A stretch of DNA of 64,000 nucleotides. Source: Pseudeuparius sepicola. Lineage: Eukaryota > Arthropoda > Insecta > Coleoptera > Anthribidae. The notes below the pieces were generated by a model. The model was not told the origin of the DNA, did no database searches, and saw only the letters and a program-made list of their open reading frames with translations. The position numbers and the translations under genes were made by a program. Shown here piece by piece: positions 33,095 through 45,115 of this stretch (its first letter is position 1; every line of letters begins with the position of its first letter). The stretch lies in assembly GCA_963920635.1 (NCBI GenBank), contig OY987305.1, positions 23,212,876-23,276,875 on the forward strand, in the 5' to 3' direction.

Positions 33095-33650
33095 TATTAC
33101 CGCTTTCTCCCCTAATTAATATTTTCCGGATATATAGGTACCTATACATGTACTATACAGTACACATCTATTGAGGATTGCTATTTTTCAGTTAGATGGA
33201 AAGCGAGAAGCGCAAAAATAACCAAGGAGATAAAACCTACGGCGTGAATTTGGACCAAACGCCATTTAAAAATACGCTAACGCCTCTGTCAGCCAGTATC
33301 ATGGCTGTTTTCTGAACACGAATAAGCGAAATATATCACAAAACTCCAAGGGGTTCGGGAAAGAAATAGCGATAAGGGATGAAATTAATTAGAATGTCGC
33401 AATCTCGAGTGCCCAACTAAATATTTATCGTCAGCAATATTTTTTCCGTAAAAATCCCAATGTTGGGGTTTGGGTTTCTCACGAAAAGGGTGATGTGAAT
33501 TAAAGAAGAATTGATAAAGTTTTTAACTACACTTTAACCGGGACCATTGAGAAAAGTTTTTCATATGTAAACTTTTAAAATGCTTAATATCTTTCTTAAC
33601 AGTGTAACTTCCCAACCCCCGGCTCCTTACGGTGCCGAAGAAAGGAAGCT
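33095..33650. other. No recognisable gene
   Basis: Mixed composition and no supported feature. The short frame at 32974-33174 lies in MITE-A and is not a gene. Confidence 0.35.
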
Positions 33651-33656
33651 TTAATT

Positions 33657-33703
33657 GGCATGATCGTCTAGTTTAATTGGTTAGGACCTTGTTCTACGTT
33701 GTG
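33657..33703 (+). pseudogene. tRNA-His-like 5' half
   Basis: ggcatgatcgtctagt, then ggttaggacc and a GTTGTG-containing stretch, resemble the acceptor start, D-arm/A-box and anticodon region of a tRNA-His gene, with a 6 nt insertion (ttaatt) in the D loop. No B-box or 3' half follows. It is likely a tRNA pseudogene or the head of a SINE. Confidence 0.4.
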
Positions 33704-35165
33704 TTTTGTTTATTTGTAAATGGGGTAATTTTTAAAGTATTGATTGCATAATTTGTTAAACTAACTGTAGGGTGCAGCCATAAACACTTGTTCACTGGTT
33801 ATTTTATGATAGTATTAGCTATACGAGGCTACCGCAATAAAATTTGTTTTGACCTAGTTTGTATAGTCAGCTGTGAGGGAAAATAGTAAATAAGACAAAG
33901 ATTTGTTGGTTGCATAATTAATAGGTCTCGTTTATTAATTATGTTGCGGTTTAGGACCCGACTTCGTATTACATTGTGTTGGTAGGGCATTAGCCCGGAC
34001 ACCGCCGATTGGTTCAGTTAACACCCGTAGGTAGATAGATACCTATAATATAGGTACACATTTATATTATAGATATGTAGGCACCTATAGAATCGTGGCC
34101 ATCGTTACCAGGTCACTTAGGACCTTCGGCCTCTCTCGGACCAGGATAGCCAGCTGTAGCCACAGGGGTTCTCCTTTCTTCCGGTAACGACGGATCGCAG
34201 GGATTCAGGTGTGTGTGCAGGTAGGGGGAAACGAAACCCGTCCAGTCGTGGACCGGGTTTGACATTCCTCGGTCGGGGAGTCTCCCCCGGAACCTTAACC
34301 GGTCGGGTTATGTTCGGTAACAAAGGTGTAAACTGACAACCAATCGGACAGGGCGTCCTCCAACACACGCCACGCTTGGTCGAGCGTTTAACCACACGGC
34401 TGGTTTGCTGAATTAATTAATTCTCACAAGAATAAATCGTGTAGTACTGGAACATATTTAGGAATGGTGTACTTCAAAAACAGCTCCCTAATTAAATGCT
34501 CTCGGCGAGAGCGACACGTACAGCGGAGAACAGCTAAATTTGAATATATAGTACACATATGTACAAGAGCGTCTAAGAATGAATGGTTATTTTTGTTTAG
34601 CCTGTAGCCTATGGTAATTGCATTAACATAGTTATGGTATCCATGACCATGGTCCCCCCTGACGTTGGCAAGGCGTGTGTGTGTACAACACGCGGCGCGT
34701 GCGCCGTGCTAAACATGTAAATGAAAAATTGAGTGAGTGGTGGCAGTATACAGATCTCGTCGGTATTGAACTAAAAATCAGATTAAGGTTGTCTCGACAA
34801 TGTTCTGCCGTTTGGTTGACAGTTCGCTACTGGGCGAAGTGTTTTTAGTACCATGTTGACTTCGGAAAAAGTAATGTTTTCAGTGAAAATAAACAAGACA
34901 AAAATACGTGTACGCAGACATTGTTACGCTGGAATGAGAGGTAATTTGTAGTCTTGTAGGTATCTGATCAAAAATATAAGAGAGCATATTATAAATTGAA
35001 TTGCATGACAGCTGTGTGGCGCACTGCGGTCAAAGAACAAATGCAAATGGTTTGTTTACTCGACGAGATCCATACTCCCGCAATAGATAGAATACAAAAA
35101 TATATCTCCCTCAAAAACCCTTTTTATAAGAGACTCGTCCATGCTATGCATACATTAAAGGTGAC

Positions 35166-35360
35166 GGGAATGAATTAAAGAAGTCGTGAATAAATTAGAG
35201 ATGCCGTGAATGAATTGGGCAAGCTGTGAATGAATTGGGCAAGCTGTAATCATACCAGAGAAGCCGGGATGATAAAGGAAATTAAGGAAGCTGCGCCTAA
35301 ATTAGAGCTCTGTGAATAAATTAGAGAAGCCGTGAGTATATGAAAGATGCCGTGACCAGA
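35166..35360 (+). repeat. ~20 bp degenerate tandem repeat
   Basis: The unit aagctgtgaatgaattgggc and variants (gtcgtgaataaattagag, gccgtgagtatatgaaag) recur about eight times. Two adjacent copies near 35216-35250 are exact. Confidence 0.75.
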
Positions 35361-35572
35361 GAACAGGAGAAAAAAGGAAATTCGTGATTTATACTCACCT
35401 AGCTCCTGGTTCTGGTTCTGGCGGGGCAACTCGCGAACACTCCGCGTATTAGGTCCGACTTTCATCGTGAATTCCGCACTGACGCGACTGAATACGCGAT
35501 GATTCTTTAGAACGTTCCACCCAGGCCGATACGACTTTTAAGAGAAATTAATGAAATATAACAGCGGTCATC

Positions 35573-35725
35573 TGCCGGCACTTCCCGAAGGAATTGCATA
35601 GATGCAGAGACGTGAATTTAAATATTGCTGCCGGCACTCTCCGGAAGGAATTGCATAGATGCAGAATATTATGCTACAAGTTCGACCTCCGGCACTCTAC
35701 CCGAAGGAGTTGCATAGATGCAGAA
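35573..35725 (+). repeat. Three ~60 bp repeats with ggaattgcatagatgcaga
   Basis: gccggcact...cgaaggaattgcatagatgcaga occurs at about 35573, 35632 and 35688 with small changes. The conserved ttgcatagatgcag core contains an imperfect palindrome. It could be enhancer-like subrepeats of a retroelement leader. Confidence 0.8.
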
Positions 35726-36430
35726 GAATAGTGTAGGCCAAGGTGGATCAGAATCAACAACTGTCCTCAAGTGGAGGATATCCTTCTCTATTTATATAGG
35801 TCTGAACAAAGGAGAGGCAAGGGTGCGGCATCACCGTTTTTTGGGTGGTTTCCCTGAAACGCCGAAGTTCGTAGAAAAGGTTAGATGCGGCCGGGCGTTA
35901 TTCCATCGGCTAGATAACAGATGTGATTGTTGACTAAAAAACAGACAGCATTTCACTTTTCGAAAGAAAGCCGAAGGACCGCCTTGACAGTGGCATAGGT
36001 CGAAAACAAAGGGGTTCTGGAGACTAGGTACGAGTGGCGACCAGATGTGGCGGAGGGCCCGAACGCAGGTTGGCCTGCCCGCCCAGCTGCTCTCGGGCGG
36101 TCGTTTGGAAATGCTTTTTATCGTGAAAGAAATATTTAAAATATTTACAAGAAATATTTATAATTTAAAGAAGACAACATCGTAAATATCAAATAAGAAT
36201 AACCAGATATTACCAGAAAAAATCTATGAACCAACGGCCCTGGGGCTTCAACAGAAAAGTAATTATAACGTGGAAATGTGGACTACAAAGTTTCCTTTTC
36301 GCATAAAATAAAAAGCATAACATTTTTTAACTTGCAACCCCCTCGACTTTCTCATTTTTTACCTACCAAAAATGAGATGCAATATTATTATATGATGTAC
36401 AAGGTGAGTCATTTTTAATGTTGGATGCGA

Positions 36431-36691
36431 CCAACGGTATAAATATACCTAGGTATAGATACATTACCAAGGACAACTTGTTTTGTTTCATAATATAGAA
36501 AAGATGTTATTGTTGGCACATTCAAGATTTCCATTTTTTATACGATTTACGTTATTTTGTAAATAAAAGTATCTTAGAGCATATATACGATATACAAGTC
36601 TATCAAAAAACGATTTATTATGCATTACAAAATAGAAAAGACTGAATATAAGAAATGCCAATGTAAACAAATTACCTTGTCTTCTTCCCCC
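36431..36691 (-). mobile_element. MITE-B, right half (split copy)
   Basis: Begins ccaacggtataaatatacc, contains the MITE-B landmark words in inverse orientation, and stops exactly in the C5 tract ending at 36691. The missing left half lies at 39753-39835. Confidence 0.9.
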
Positions 36692-37287
36692 TGTAACAAC
36701 TAGGTGTTACTCAAAAATATATAGAGAGAGCGAGATGCGGAGAGCAAGTTTTTCTCTTGGAACTAGTTATGAGGCGATCAAATAAAACACAATATTCTAA
36801 AAACAAATTTTTCTTGAAATCGGCATTAAAATGTCCCAAAATCGTCATTAAAAGCACAGAAATCGTACAATAATGTAGCCCATTATTGTACGATTTTTTC
36901 AATAAGTAGGCCTTGGCGAGATGTAAACATTAAACGTCAGACGCGGAGAAATCGCCCGTCAAAAGTGACCAAATATTCAAAACCCGGCCGATAAAGGCTC
37001 ATTTAACTGTTCGTACACATTGCGAAATTGTTTCCTATAGAAGCGCAATCCTTCAGTATACATATTTTAGTAAATTTGAAAATCAATAGATTTGTTGTGT
37101 AGGCTGCACAAGAAGCAGCAGTTTGGTCTTCCTGTCAGAAGGTGCCGTACGTCATTATGCTTGTCCTAGGAGAGCGATCGGTGAAGTCAAGCAACGCCGC
37201 GCGTAGTCGGTTTGTGGACGGGTGATCCCTTGTTGTTATTTTCTTGCTTAATAAAACTTTTTTTTTTCCGATTTAAAAAAAAAATAA

Positions 37288-37383
37288 TATGTACCTCGGC
37301 ACTGAAGTTCTTTTTATGACTCATGTAGTTTATTTGCCTCGGCCAGAGGCCTCAGCAACTAAACTCAGTGCCTTGGTACATAA
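37288..37383. repeat. Hairpin inside the 3.06 kb insertion
   Basis: Arms tatgtacctcggcactga and tcagtgccttggtacata flank a loop containing cctcggccagaggcc, itself palindromic. No coding content. Confidence 0.75.
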
Positions 37384-38314
37384 ATAACTATTATTACAAT
37401 GGGAAAGTAACTTGCATTAAATTGCCTTACAATTTAAAAATTTAAACAGAAATAAATTTGAAAGCTTTAACAGAAGTAAATTTGAAATTTAAACAGAAGT
37501 AATATGAAAGTTGAGATTAAGCTATCGCCTTAAGTTACACACCGACTGAGATTTTTACTGCGGCTCGATTCTGTCCTTTCGACTTGGGTAAAAGTGATAT
37601 AGTCCAACACCATACCTCAACTCCACACTTGTGTAAGTCTGTGCCCAATGTGCGAGAACCAAACCAGACCACTTATAGCTGCAACGCTGCAGTGCCGACT
37701 ATATAGCTGGGACGTGGGTCTTTGTGGTGGCTGGTGTATCTGTCGCTTAGCTGCACGTGACCAAACCAGAGCTTGTGACGTGGTAGGAGGTGATGTGGTG
37801 TAACCGCTTCGCCGTATCTGTGAAGTCGAAAACCAAGCAGTACCCAATCTCGTAAGTCGAGAGAAAAATTTGAACAACTAATAGGCGATGCTGTTTATAT
37901 TTACTTATAATTTTAACTTGTATAGCTAGTAAAACTATCTTAATTACAACAAAGAGTATGACTAATTTAATAATGCGATATTTATAATTATTTAAAAAAA
38001 AACAAATCTGTGCACAGAGATAGCGAAACTAATGCAAAATATTTACTTGTAAAAATGTTATATACAATTTGACTTGATATTTAAAAGAAATCTGAACCGC
38101 AGACCAGGACAAGAGAATTTTTGTTTTTGATTAAAAGTTGTATTAATACACTTATATGTTCTCTGGGTAAGAAAAACAGGTTTAGTTCATAAAAGGGAAA
38201 ATTCAATGATATAATGATAATAGCATAAAAAAAAATCTGAGGTGACTCTGCGTTACGTTCCTTCGGGATCAGACCTAGAGAGGTATCGTTGAAAATTAAG
38301 AAGGTTAAAAAACT

Positions 38315-38654
38315 TTAAGATAGACAAATACAACCGAGCGCAATACCCAGGCTGAAATCCAGAGAACAGCTCGAGTTCGTAGAACCTAGGTGAGTAGATA
38401 TCTCGAGAAAACGGTACAAGAAAGACGACAAGAGATAAAATCTACTCACCAGGGCTTCCACGGACTTCCACGGCGCTCGAGCCTCCTGTGGACCTCTCCT
38501 GTACTGGCTGAATTGCAGCTGAACTCCTGGTTGGCACACGTGGTTGACTACACGCCAGAAAACCAGGGCTCCAGTAGATAAGTTCACATGAAATTGAAAG
38601 ATAACAAATATTAATTAATGAATAGTAAAATTTCAACGATACACTCTTGATCAC
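38315..38654 (-). CDS. Possible two-exon frame with a 64 bp intron inside the insertion
   Basis: On the minus strand a frame from 38654 ends PTRSSAAIQPVQERSTGGSS, AVEVRGSP and meets gtgagtagat at 38449. A pyrimidine-rich tract and an acceptor cacctag lie at 38386, giving a 64 bp intron. The spliced frame continues GSTNSSCSLDFSLGIALG to a stop near 38315. The protein is not recognised. The intron edges are inverted copies of each other, so the plus strand also offers a gtgagtagat...ctcaccag pair. Either strand, or neither, could be spliced. Confidence 0.25.
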
Positions 38655-39752
38655 ACCGCTAAATTAGGGTTGAAAAGTCGAAAAAGTGGCCAAGCCAAAA
38701 ACACGATGCGAACACCGCAAGAACGCAACGAAAACTGTCTTCGGAACGAAAACTTAATCAGAACTCTTTGTGGTACGATATCCGGGTTCGAGATTATGGA
38801 ATGTTCTATCGAATTCTATAGACAACCCGCGAAAATTCTTAATAAAAAGGCACGATGAAAAAACTAACATTTTGAATCAATTTCCGTTTGTGTTTGTGAT
38901 TCGTACCATAAAAAGGTTAGGTGTTAGCACAGTAAACAATATCCAGTAGGAAAAGTCGACGCCATTACTGGTAGAATGCTTTTATCGCGCAGACCAGAAT
39001 CACTAAAGAATGGAATGCCAAGAATGCATCAGGGATGTACTCAAATATATTGGGAATTCCACCAGATTTGGGATTTCCCAGAATTCTTTAGCTGTACTCT
39101 GCCATCAGTGCACCCACAGGTATAAACAATTATTCCTTCAACTGTGCACAGACGTTATAACAATATCCAAACCATTAATGTAAGAAAATAATTTAATCCC
39201 GGTCCTGTGTCCCATCGATTTTTATAGGTGGTCTAAAATAACGAAGTAACGTGACTTCAAAGTGAGATTCTATTGGAGAATGAGTTTGTATAAAAAACGA
39301 AAGTCACTACCGCCGAGAACAAAGGGGCCGACAGGAAGATTTACAACTGGGTATTCCCTAAACTGTGGTGTTAGGTAGATGAACGACAAAATTGACACTT
39401 GACCGGGGAATCGACTGTAATCACAAATCACTTTAGTTATATAAGTTTGATATGATCGAAATAGTATCAGGTATTTATTCTCCAAAAGTAAGCACAGCAA
39501 ATTAAAAGGTATTTTACTTTAACAAGCAATCAAAGGGAATTATTTAGTTACATACCTGAACTTTGGAATCTGGCTCGCCGACCAATATTCACACAACCAC
39601 AAAATACAAATCTACGTCAGAAGAAGAAGAGTCTGATCGTATGCGCGATAGGCGTAGCATTATCTTTCGATTACAGGGGTGGTTCAATAATGAATTGATA
39701 AATTTAATGAAATTAAAACGCTGTAACGGAATGAGACAAAATTTCCGTTACA

Positions 39753-39835
39753 CCCCCGACCCGCTAATATAGAAGCAAAATAAAATTGATTTGTTTGTAT
39801 TAGAGTGAGTCATCGCTATTCCTTTATATCGTTGG
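39753..39835 (-). mobile_element. MITE-B, left half (split copy)
   Basis: Ends ttatatcgttgg, and on the minus strand reads from CCAACGATATAAAGGAATAG to the gcgggtcggggg block, exactly where the 36431-36691 half begins. Its outer flank (acccga) only partly matches the flank of the other half (atgcga). Confidence 0.9.
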
Positions 39836-39951
39836 ACCCGACAATATGTGATAGTACTTTTGAAAATAATTATGGCTTTTGGCAAAATCGAGGGGTCAAC
39901 AGATGACTAACATCTGTACTCCAGAAATCCATTTTTGCGAAATAAATCCGC

Positions 39952-40046
39952 GGAAATCCAAGAAATCTACAGAAATCCACGGAAATCTAAGGACATCTAC
40001 ATACATCTACGGAAATCCAAGGACATCCACGGACATCCAGAGAAAT
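39952..40046 (+). repeat. ~12 bp minisatellite (ggaaatccacgg variants)
   Basis: Short units such as cggaaatccaag, cagaaatccacg, ggacatccacgg repeat about eight times. A Thr/Ile/Asn-rich open frame across it is a repeat artefact. Confidence 0.8.
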
Positions 40047-40121
40047 TCGCCGAAACTGCATAGCGCGCCATTTAAAATTAAACATGGATTTTTTAATCGT
40101 TACGGTTAAAAAAAGTTATAT

Positions 40122-40503
40122 TACAGGGTGAGTCTAAAATAACTGGCATCCTTTTTTCTGGCTAAGAGAGATGGTCATTTTGAACAACTTTTCCTAATAA
40201 ATTTTTTCCTATCGCCGAAATTTTTCTCTAATTTACCCACCTAAAATGCCCCCTCTATGAAGACACGGCACTGACGAATAGCGTAAATTCGGTCTCAAAA
40301 TACTATACTAGTTGATGATTTACCATTTTCTACTCGGTTGTTGGCAGGGCGCCAGTGCCGTGTTTTCATAGAGGGGGGATTTTGAGGGGATGAATCATAG
40401 AAAAATCTCGGCGCTAGGAAAAAAAATATAAAGAAAAGTGGTTGTGAATGACCATCTGTATTACCCAAAAAAAGGATGCCAGTTATTTCAGACTCACCCT
40501 GTA
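40122..40503. mobile_element. MITE with TACAGGGTGAGTCTAAAATA ends
   Basis: Left end tacagggtgagtctaaaata and right end tttcagactcaccctgta, with about 75 bp of inverted complementarity, including ggcatcctttttt and gatggtcatt. Bounded by TA. About 380 bp, non-coding. Confidence 0.85.
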
Positions 40504-40622
40504 TAGCTAATAAAGAATATGCATAAGTATCCTCTGTGCATTTCCTTAGGTAGGTTTACCTATCTAAATACATACAGTACCTATATACGCACCTACATAG
40601 TGTGTCTTCTCCCAAGGTGTTT

Positions 40623-40833
40623 AGCTGGATACACACGTAAAGATTTATCGAACGATTTGGCAGATTTCTCGTTGAATTTCCGAAATTGTAAAGAACAACT
40701 TTTATGAACAGTGAGATAAATTTTGTACGATAATTTGCTTCAATAAAACTGACAGATTTTTCTTAACGATTTATCTGACAACTATTTGGTACAATTTATC
40801 GTTCCCAATAAATCTTTACGTGTGTATCCAGCT
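40623..40833. mobile_element. 211 bp MITE with AGCTGGATACACACG termini
   Basis: agctggatacacacgtaaag at the left is the inverse of ctttacgtgtgtatccagct at the right. Internal words (gataaatt, acgatttatc) are also partly symmetrical. Target duplication is unclear (ttt on both sides possible). Confidence 0.8.
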
Positions 40834-41161
40834 TTTCATAACCCATAAAGTTTAGTTTTTGATGCAGTCAGTCAGACCTGGACCAACACTTTAAAGACCT
40901 GTGCATAGCGCTGTTTCACTCGATCGCCACTGGCGCCACACGACGAAAAGAATCGACAGGATGGATTAATGTTAAAAACACAATTGTTGTAGAATTTTTT
41001 ATAAAATAAAAGCATGCCAATGAGTGTTACAACGAGTTTAAAATAAAATAAAATGCTTGTTTGTTATGTTCCTTTAATTTGCGACAAGCTTACACATGCT
41101 TACAAGCTTACATTCATAGATTTTAAGTACAGAATGCATTCGATTTTTCAGTTTCTTCTTA

Positions 41162-42208
41162 TACAGGATGATTCAGTTCCGGTGCTCAACATGGGGATCT
41201 CGGAAACCAAATTGAGGCTAACTTGCACCTTTGGGCGCCTAACAATATGCCGTAGAAATATTTTCATGGGTTGCTGAGATATAAGAAAAACCGAATTTTT
41301 GCAATTTAGATTTAATTTTTTTCTGGCGCTATTTGCAATAATATTGAAAAATAAATTTCCTTTTTTATTGCAACTTTTTCTGGACTACCTACGTCATAGT
41401 ATTTTTAGATTTTCGGGGCGACGTTTAGTTTTTGAGAGAGAGGGATCATGTTCATTTTTTTAAATACGAACCTGGATTTTTTATTGCATATTTTGAATCG
41501 TTGTCCTGAGTACAACGATGTATGACACATACATATTTTTTCTCGTTTTAGCTGCTAAAATGCACATTCACTAAGAAAAGAATTAATACGGCCCTGGACT
41601 ATGCATTTTTCTCTCTCTTTTTTTTAATGCTATTCCAATTTTAACAGGTGATCATTGTTTAATTAATGAAGTAGGTATAAAAAAATGATTACTTGATATA
41701 ATTGGAATAGCTTTGAAAAAAGAGAGAAAAATGCATAGCCCAGGACCGTATTAATTTTTTTCGTAGTAAATGTGCATTTTGGCAGCCAAAACGGGAAAAA
41801 ATATGTATGTTTCATACATCGTTGTACTCAGAACAACGATTTATTTCGAAATATGGAATAAAAAATTCAGGCCCGTATTAAAAAAAATTAAGATGATCCC
41901 TCTACTCAAAAACGAAACGTCGCCCCGAAAATCTAAAAATACCAGGACGTAGTCCAGAAAAAGTTGCAATGAAAAAATATAATTTATTTTTCAATATTAT
42001 CGCAAATGGCGCCAGAAAAAAATAAAATCTAATTTTAAAAAATTCGGTTTTTCTTAAATATCTCAGCAACCCATGAAAATAGTTCAACATTCTCAACGGC
42101 ATATTGTTAAGCTCCCAAAGGTGCAAGTTTGCCTCCATTCGACCGACTTCGTATCTGTTACGGTTTCCGAGATCCCCATATTGAGCACCGGAACTGAATC
42201 ACCCTGTA
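41162..42208. mobile_element. 1.05 kb near-complete foldback element
   Basis: Left end tacaggatgattcagttccg, right end ggaactgaatcaccctgta. The arms (41162-~41650 and ~41690-42208) are complementary almost throughout, leaving a loop of about 40 bp. Bounded by TA. Open frames on either strand mirror one another and are not genes. Confidence 0.9.
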
Positions 42209-42668
42209 TAGTGGACCTTTGGTTCGCTTTGGGGCTATAAACAAAATTTTCTATTTTCATTCTTTCATACGTTACAAAATACTGTTCCAAAATATAATAT
42301 CCAGAATTATAGCTTCTTCAACAGATCTTCCCTTAATTCCAAAATAGTTTTTATTCTTCTGCAATTCATGTGCATAAGATTTTCTTCATAAGCATGGAAA
42401 TTTCATGTTATCACAAACAAATCTACATATAAAAGCTGTGATAATATGATAAAACTAATAAAAATATTCAATGCAATGAGAATTCGTGACCGTAAAAAGG
42501 ACGGAAATGCTAATAAAGCTGGTTATTTAAAATATTGGACATTCAAAACCCAGAAACTGACATACATATAGGCTCGGATCTTTAAAATAGTGTCGGTCCA
42601 GGTCAGACAGTTTTTTTACTGTAAAAAAGCACGACAATGAGAAGTAACGCACTTTAGATGATCTATTC

Positions 42669-42782
42669 AAACCCGGTCTCACACACATGGCAAACATTCG
42701 CAAAAAATCGTGTTTGGTCATTGTCCACCTGCATAAAAGCGGCCACACTCACGAATATTTGCAGTGTGCGTGAAACCGGTTT
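42669..42782. mobile_element. ~114 bp MITE
   Basis: Inverted ends aaacccggtctcacacacat and, from the right, aaaccggtttcacgcacact, with further complementarity to ggcaaacattcg. Non-coding. Confidence 0.7.
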
Positions 42783-43450
42783 AATGAGAAAATAAAACAT
42801 TAAATAAAAAAATTTGAATAAAAAAGTAAAAGGCAGTAAAGTAAAAAAATCTGACTCGTTTACGCCAATTTTCAGGCAGTTTACTTTTATGCTAATTAAC
42901 GTTTTTTTTTCTGGTCACCCAGTAAAAGTAATCTTAGATTGTTCCATGCCAATCTTATTTTAAGAACAAGCAAATTTTTTTTCTAAAAATTGAAAATGAA
43001 AATAATTACTTATTCATTTCATATGCCTGCTTTTTTCGTTCCTTCAACTTCATTCCTTATTTATTTCTACCGAACTAATTTTACTAATTTAACAAAATTT
43101 GACAAATTTTACATAGTAAACTGTATCTTACTACCACATTTTATAAATTACAAAATTCCGTGATACTACTCTGTATTTCTGAATTATTGATATGTTGAAT
43201 ACATCTCTGATTTATATTCCCCCAAATAAGGCGTCAAGGCATTGAATTTGCTCCTGTTTTCTCAAGAGTAATTTAATTGCTCGCTGTTTTATATGCTCTG
43301 CCTATACTGTGCTAGCACCATATTCGTTTAACATACCTAATTTTGCATTATAACGCAAGTATCTAAGTAAACTAGTCATTATTTTCGTTGCTTTTATGTT
43401 TCCGTTATTACAACTGAACATCAACTTGCCAATCCAAACGTCATTCCCCA
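42783..43450. other. AT-rich stretch upstream of the candidate host gene
   Basis: No repeat pair or exon recognised. Possible splice acceptors at 43451 (cattccccag) and 43508 (cttctttgcag) precede the GC-rich exon. No promoter could be recognised with confidence. Confidence 0.4.
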
Positions 43451-43629
43451 GCTGGCGGCGCCGCAGGCCTCGTGCCATCTACAACCCCACTAACCACTTC
43501 TTTGCAGGTACCGTCCGCCCCGCTAAAATGTAATGCTAGTGCGCGGCGCGAGGCATGGCGTACCCCGCCCACCCGAACGTAGAGTAACCGCTTGGCACGT
43601 AGTAGGGTCCGCCGTAGCCTTCCGCCAGC

Positions 43630-43907
43630 ATGCGGCAGCACTACGGCCCGCGCGACTACGAGCCGAAGCTGGCAACGTCGCGTGTCGTCGCCTCGTATGG
43701 TGTGTATCACGAGCCGAGAACGTACCAGAACGAGGACGGTTTCGCGCATGTGCAGGCGCAGGCGCAGCGCGTGCCCGCCTACCTCGGAGTGGTGGTGAAC
43801 TCTGACGGAAACAGCGCGATCCTGCGCAACACAAGTCAGGCCCCGCAACCGCAGCCGCAGCCGGCGCAGAGGGCTGCGGCGCGACGTGAGCCTCCGGCGA
43901 AAAAACG
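43630..43907 (+). CDS. Candidate first coding exon of a type II membrane protein
   Basis: A GC-rich island in AT-rich DNA holds a frame starting at an ATG (43630, context gccagcATGc) with an in-frame stop just upstream (43615), so this is the first possible start. The frame reads MRQHYGPRDYEPKLATSRVV, then YGVYHEPRTYQNEDGFAHVQ, PAYLGVVVNSDGNSAILRNT and a PQPQPQPAQ segment ending PPAKKR. It is polar, without signal peptide, as expected for a cytoplasmic N-tail. A donor at 43908 (cg|gtttgt) leaves two bases of a codon, the phase required by the acceptor at 50885. An upstream 5' UTR exon edge may be the acceptor at 43508. The protein family is not recognised. Insect type II serine proteases such as corin are one unproven possibility. 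Confidence 0.55.
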
Positions 43908-44934
43908 GTTTGTATGGGGTGGGGTTTGTAGAGATCTTCAATTAAGGGGTGTTGTTTTAAAGTAACGATGCAAAATAGCTAGTTCCTGTAGGTATATTCC
44001 AAATCAAAGTACCTACCTACAAACTGCATACGATCAACTTTGAATCGCGATATTCTGTCAACTGCTGCTTATGCTTCTTGTATAGGTACAGGGTTGTCCA
44101 GACCTTACCCATCTCCTTACTTTTATTTTGTGGCCTATTATATAAATCTTGGTGCCAAAATACCGCTCTTTGGAAACCCTCTTTCTTTGAAGATATCGAA
44201 AAATTGCATTAGAAAAAGTTATTGGGAATTACAAAGTATACCCAAATGTAAAATTATCGGGCGATTGGGCTTGGTTTTGAATGTTTTTCTGTAATGCATT
44301 TTTGAAGAATTTCTATATCATGCACGTTTGCGCACAATCGAGTTTCTGTGCTACAAATTTCAGAGTTTAAAGTATTTAAGTATGTGTTAGGATACTTATT
44401 TCAAAAACCAACTTACATGCCATTATTTTTTGTGACTTAGGTACATTAAGCGAGATGGATCGAAACAATGACTTTTGCCTGCAATATCGTTCCAGCCTCT
44501 TAAAATGCATACAATTTACTCACTGGACCACTACTGAGAAATCACAGCTATGGGTATATTTGACGTTTGTTTGAGAAATTTAAAATGAATCTCTTTAAAT
44601 CTTCTTCATTTATTTTTAACAGACAAAGAAAGCTATATTTATAGTCTAAAACAATTAGTTAAGCATCAGAAGTTCTTGTCACGTCACCATTAGGAAGATT
44701 CTACTGTCATTTTGCCAGTTTCGTATACCTACCACCTACATGTTTACATATAGCATTAACAATTTATTTTTAAGAGTAGATATACCCTGTATTCTAATCT
44801 AAAAAAGTTATTACATTTTGGTTTGAGGCCGTGCAACATAACAATTCGTTATCGATTTTTGCCTAAAAAGTCGCCAATCACAGAGGTACTTCTCGACTGT
44901 TCGACTCAAACTTCGGTAACACTTCCCAAGGTGT

Positions 44935-45115
44935 ATGCAGCCCCTTTTTTTTGAAATTTTGGCTACCCCCCTATTTTCGAGGTTCGTGAACACGAATCTG
45001 ACCTTAGATTTTGGTGCTCGGACATAGTTTCCAAGAAAGTGAATTTTCAAATTTTCTTTTGACACCTCACTTTTCACGGCATTATTTGCGGTTATAATCC
45101 TATGCCTATGCAAAA
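44935..45115 (-). repeat. Repeat shared with 59432-59600
   Basis: Words tgaaattttggctacc, tattttcgaggtt, gaacacgaatctgacct and acttttcacggc recur in the same order and orientation at 59440-59590. Non-coding repeat of unknown family. Confidence 0.8.

Larger units (their letters stand above)
33704..36430. other. GC-richer block of unassigned, probably LTR-type, repeat DNA
   Basis: GC content rises at 34100-34400 and 35400-36110. A 92-codon frame on the minus strand (34395-34117) is Arg/Pro-rich without a known domain. On the minus strand a short exon-like frame (MKVGPNTRSVRELPRQNQNQ, from 35465) runs into a strong splice-donor sequence gtgagtataa near 35396. Together with repeats at 35170-35725 this suggests an LTR or leader of an unidentified element, but no LTR pair was found. 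Confidence 0.35.
36692..39752. mobile_element. 3.06 kb TG...CA insertion splitting MITE-B
   Basis: The insertion starts tgtaacaactaggtgttac and ends ttccgttaca. It is flanked by CCCCC on both sides (36687-36691 and 39753-39757), a 5 bp target duplication of the G5 tract found in intact MITE-B. TG...CA ends and a 5 bp duplication fit an LTR retroelement. No gag/pol frame or LTR pair was recognised, so it may be a non-autonomous element or one very long solo LTR. Both ends are small hairpins (gtaaca...tgttac and tgtaacggaa...ttccgttaca). aataaaac at 37249 and actatatagc near 37698 could be processing and promoter signals. Confidence 0.75.

Noticed and set aside
39879..40109. Thr/Ile/Asn-rich plus-strand frame
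   Set aside because: Generated by a ~12 bp minisatellite.
43532..43629. Minus-strand stretch reading like a Gly/Tyr-rich cuticle-protein tail
   Set aside because: Only about 31 residues between stops, no upstream exon signal; probably a chance reading of the 5' UTR.
43441..43941. 166-codon minus-strand open frame over the GC-rich island
   Set aside because: Arg-rich, opposite strand of the exon candidate with better composition and splice phase; GC richness alone keeps it open.
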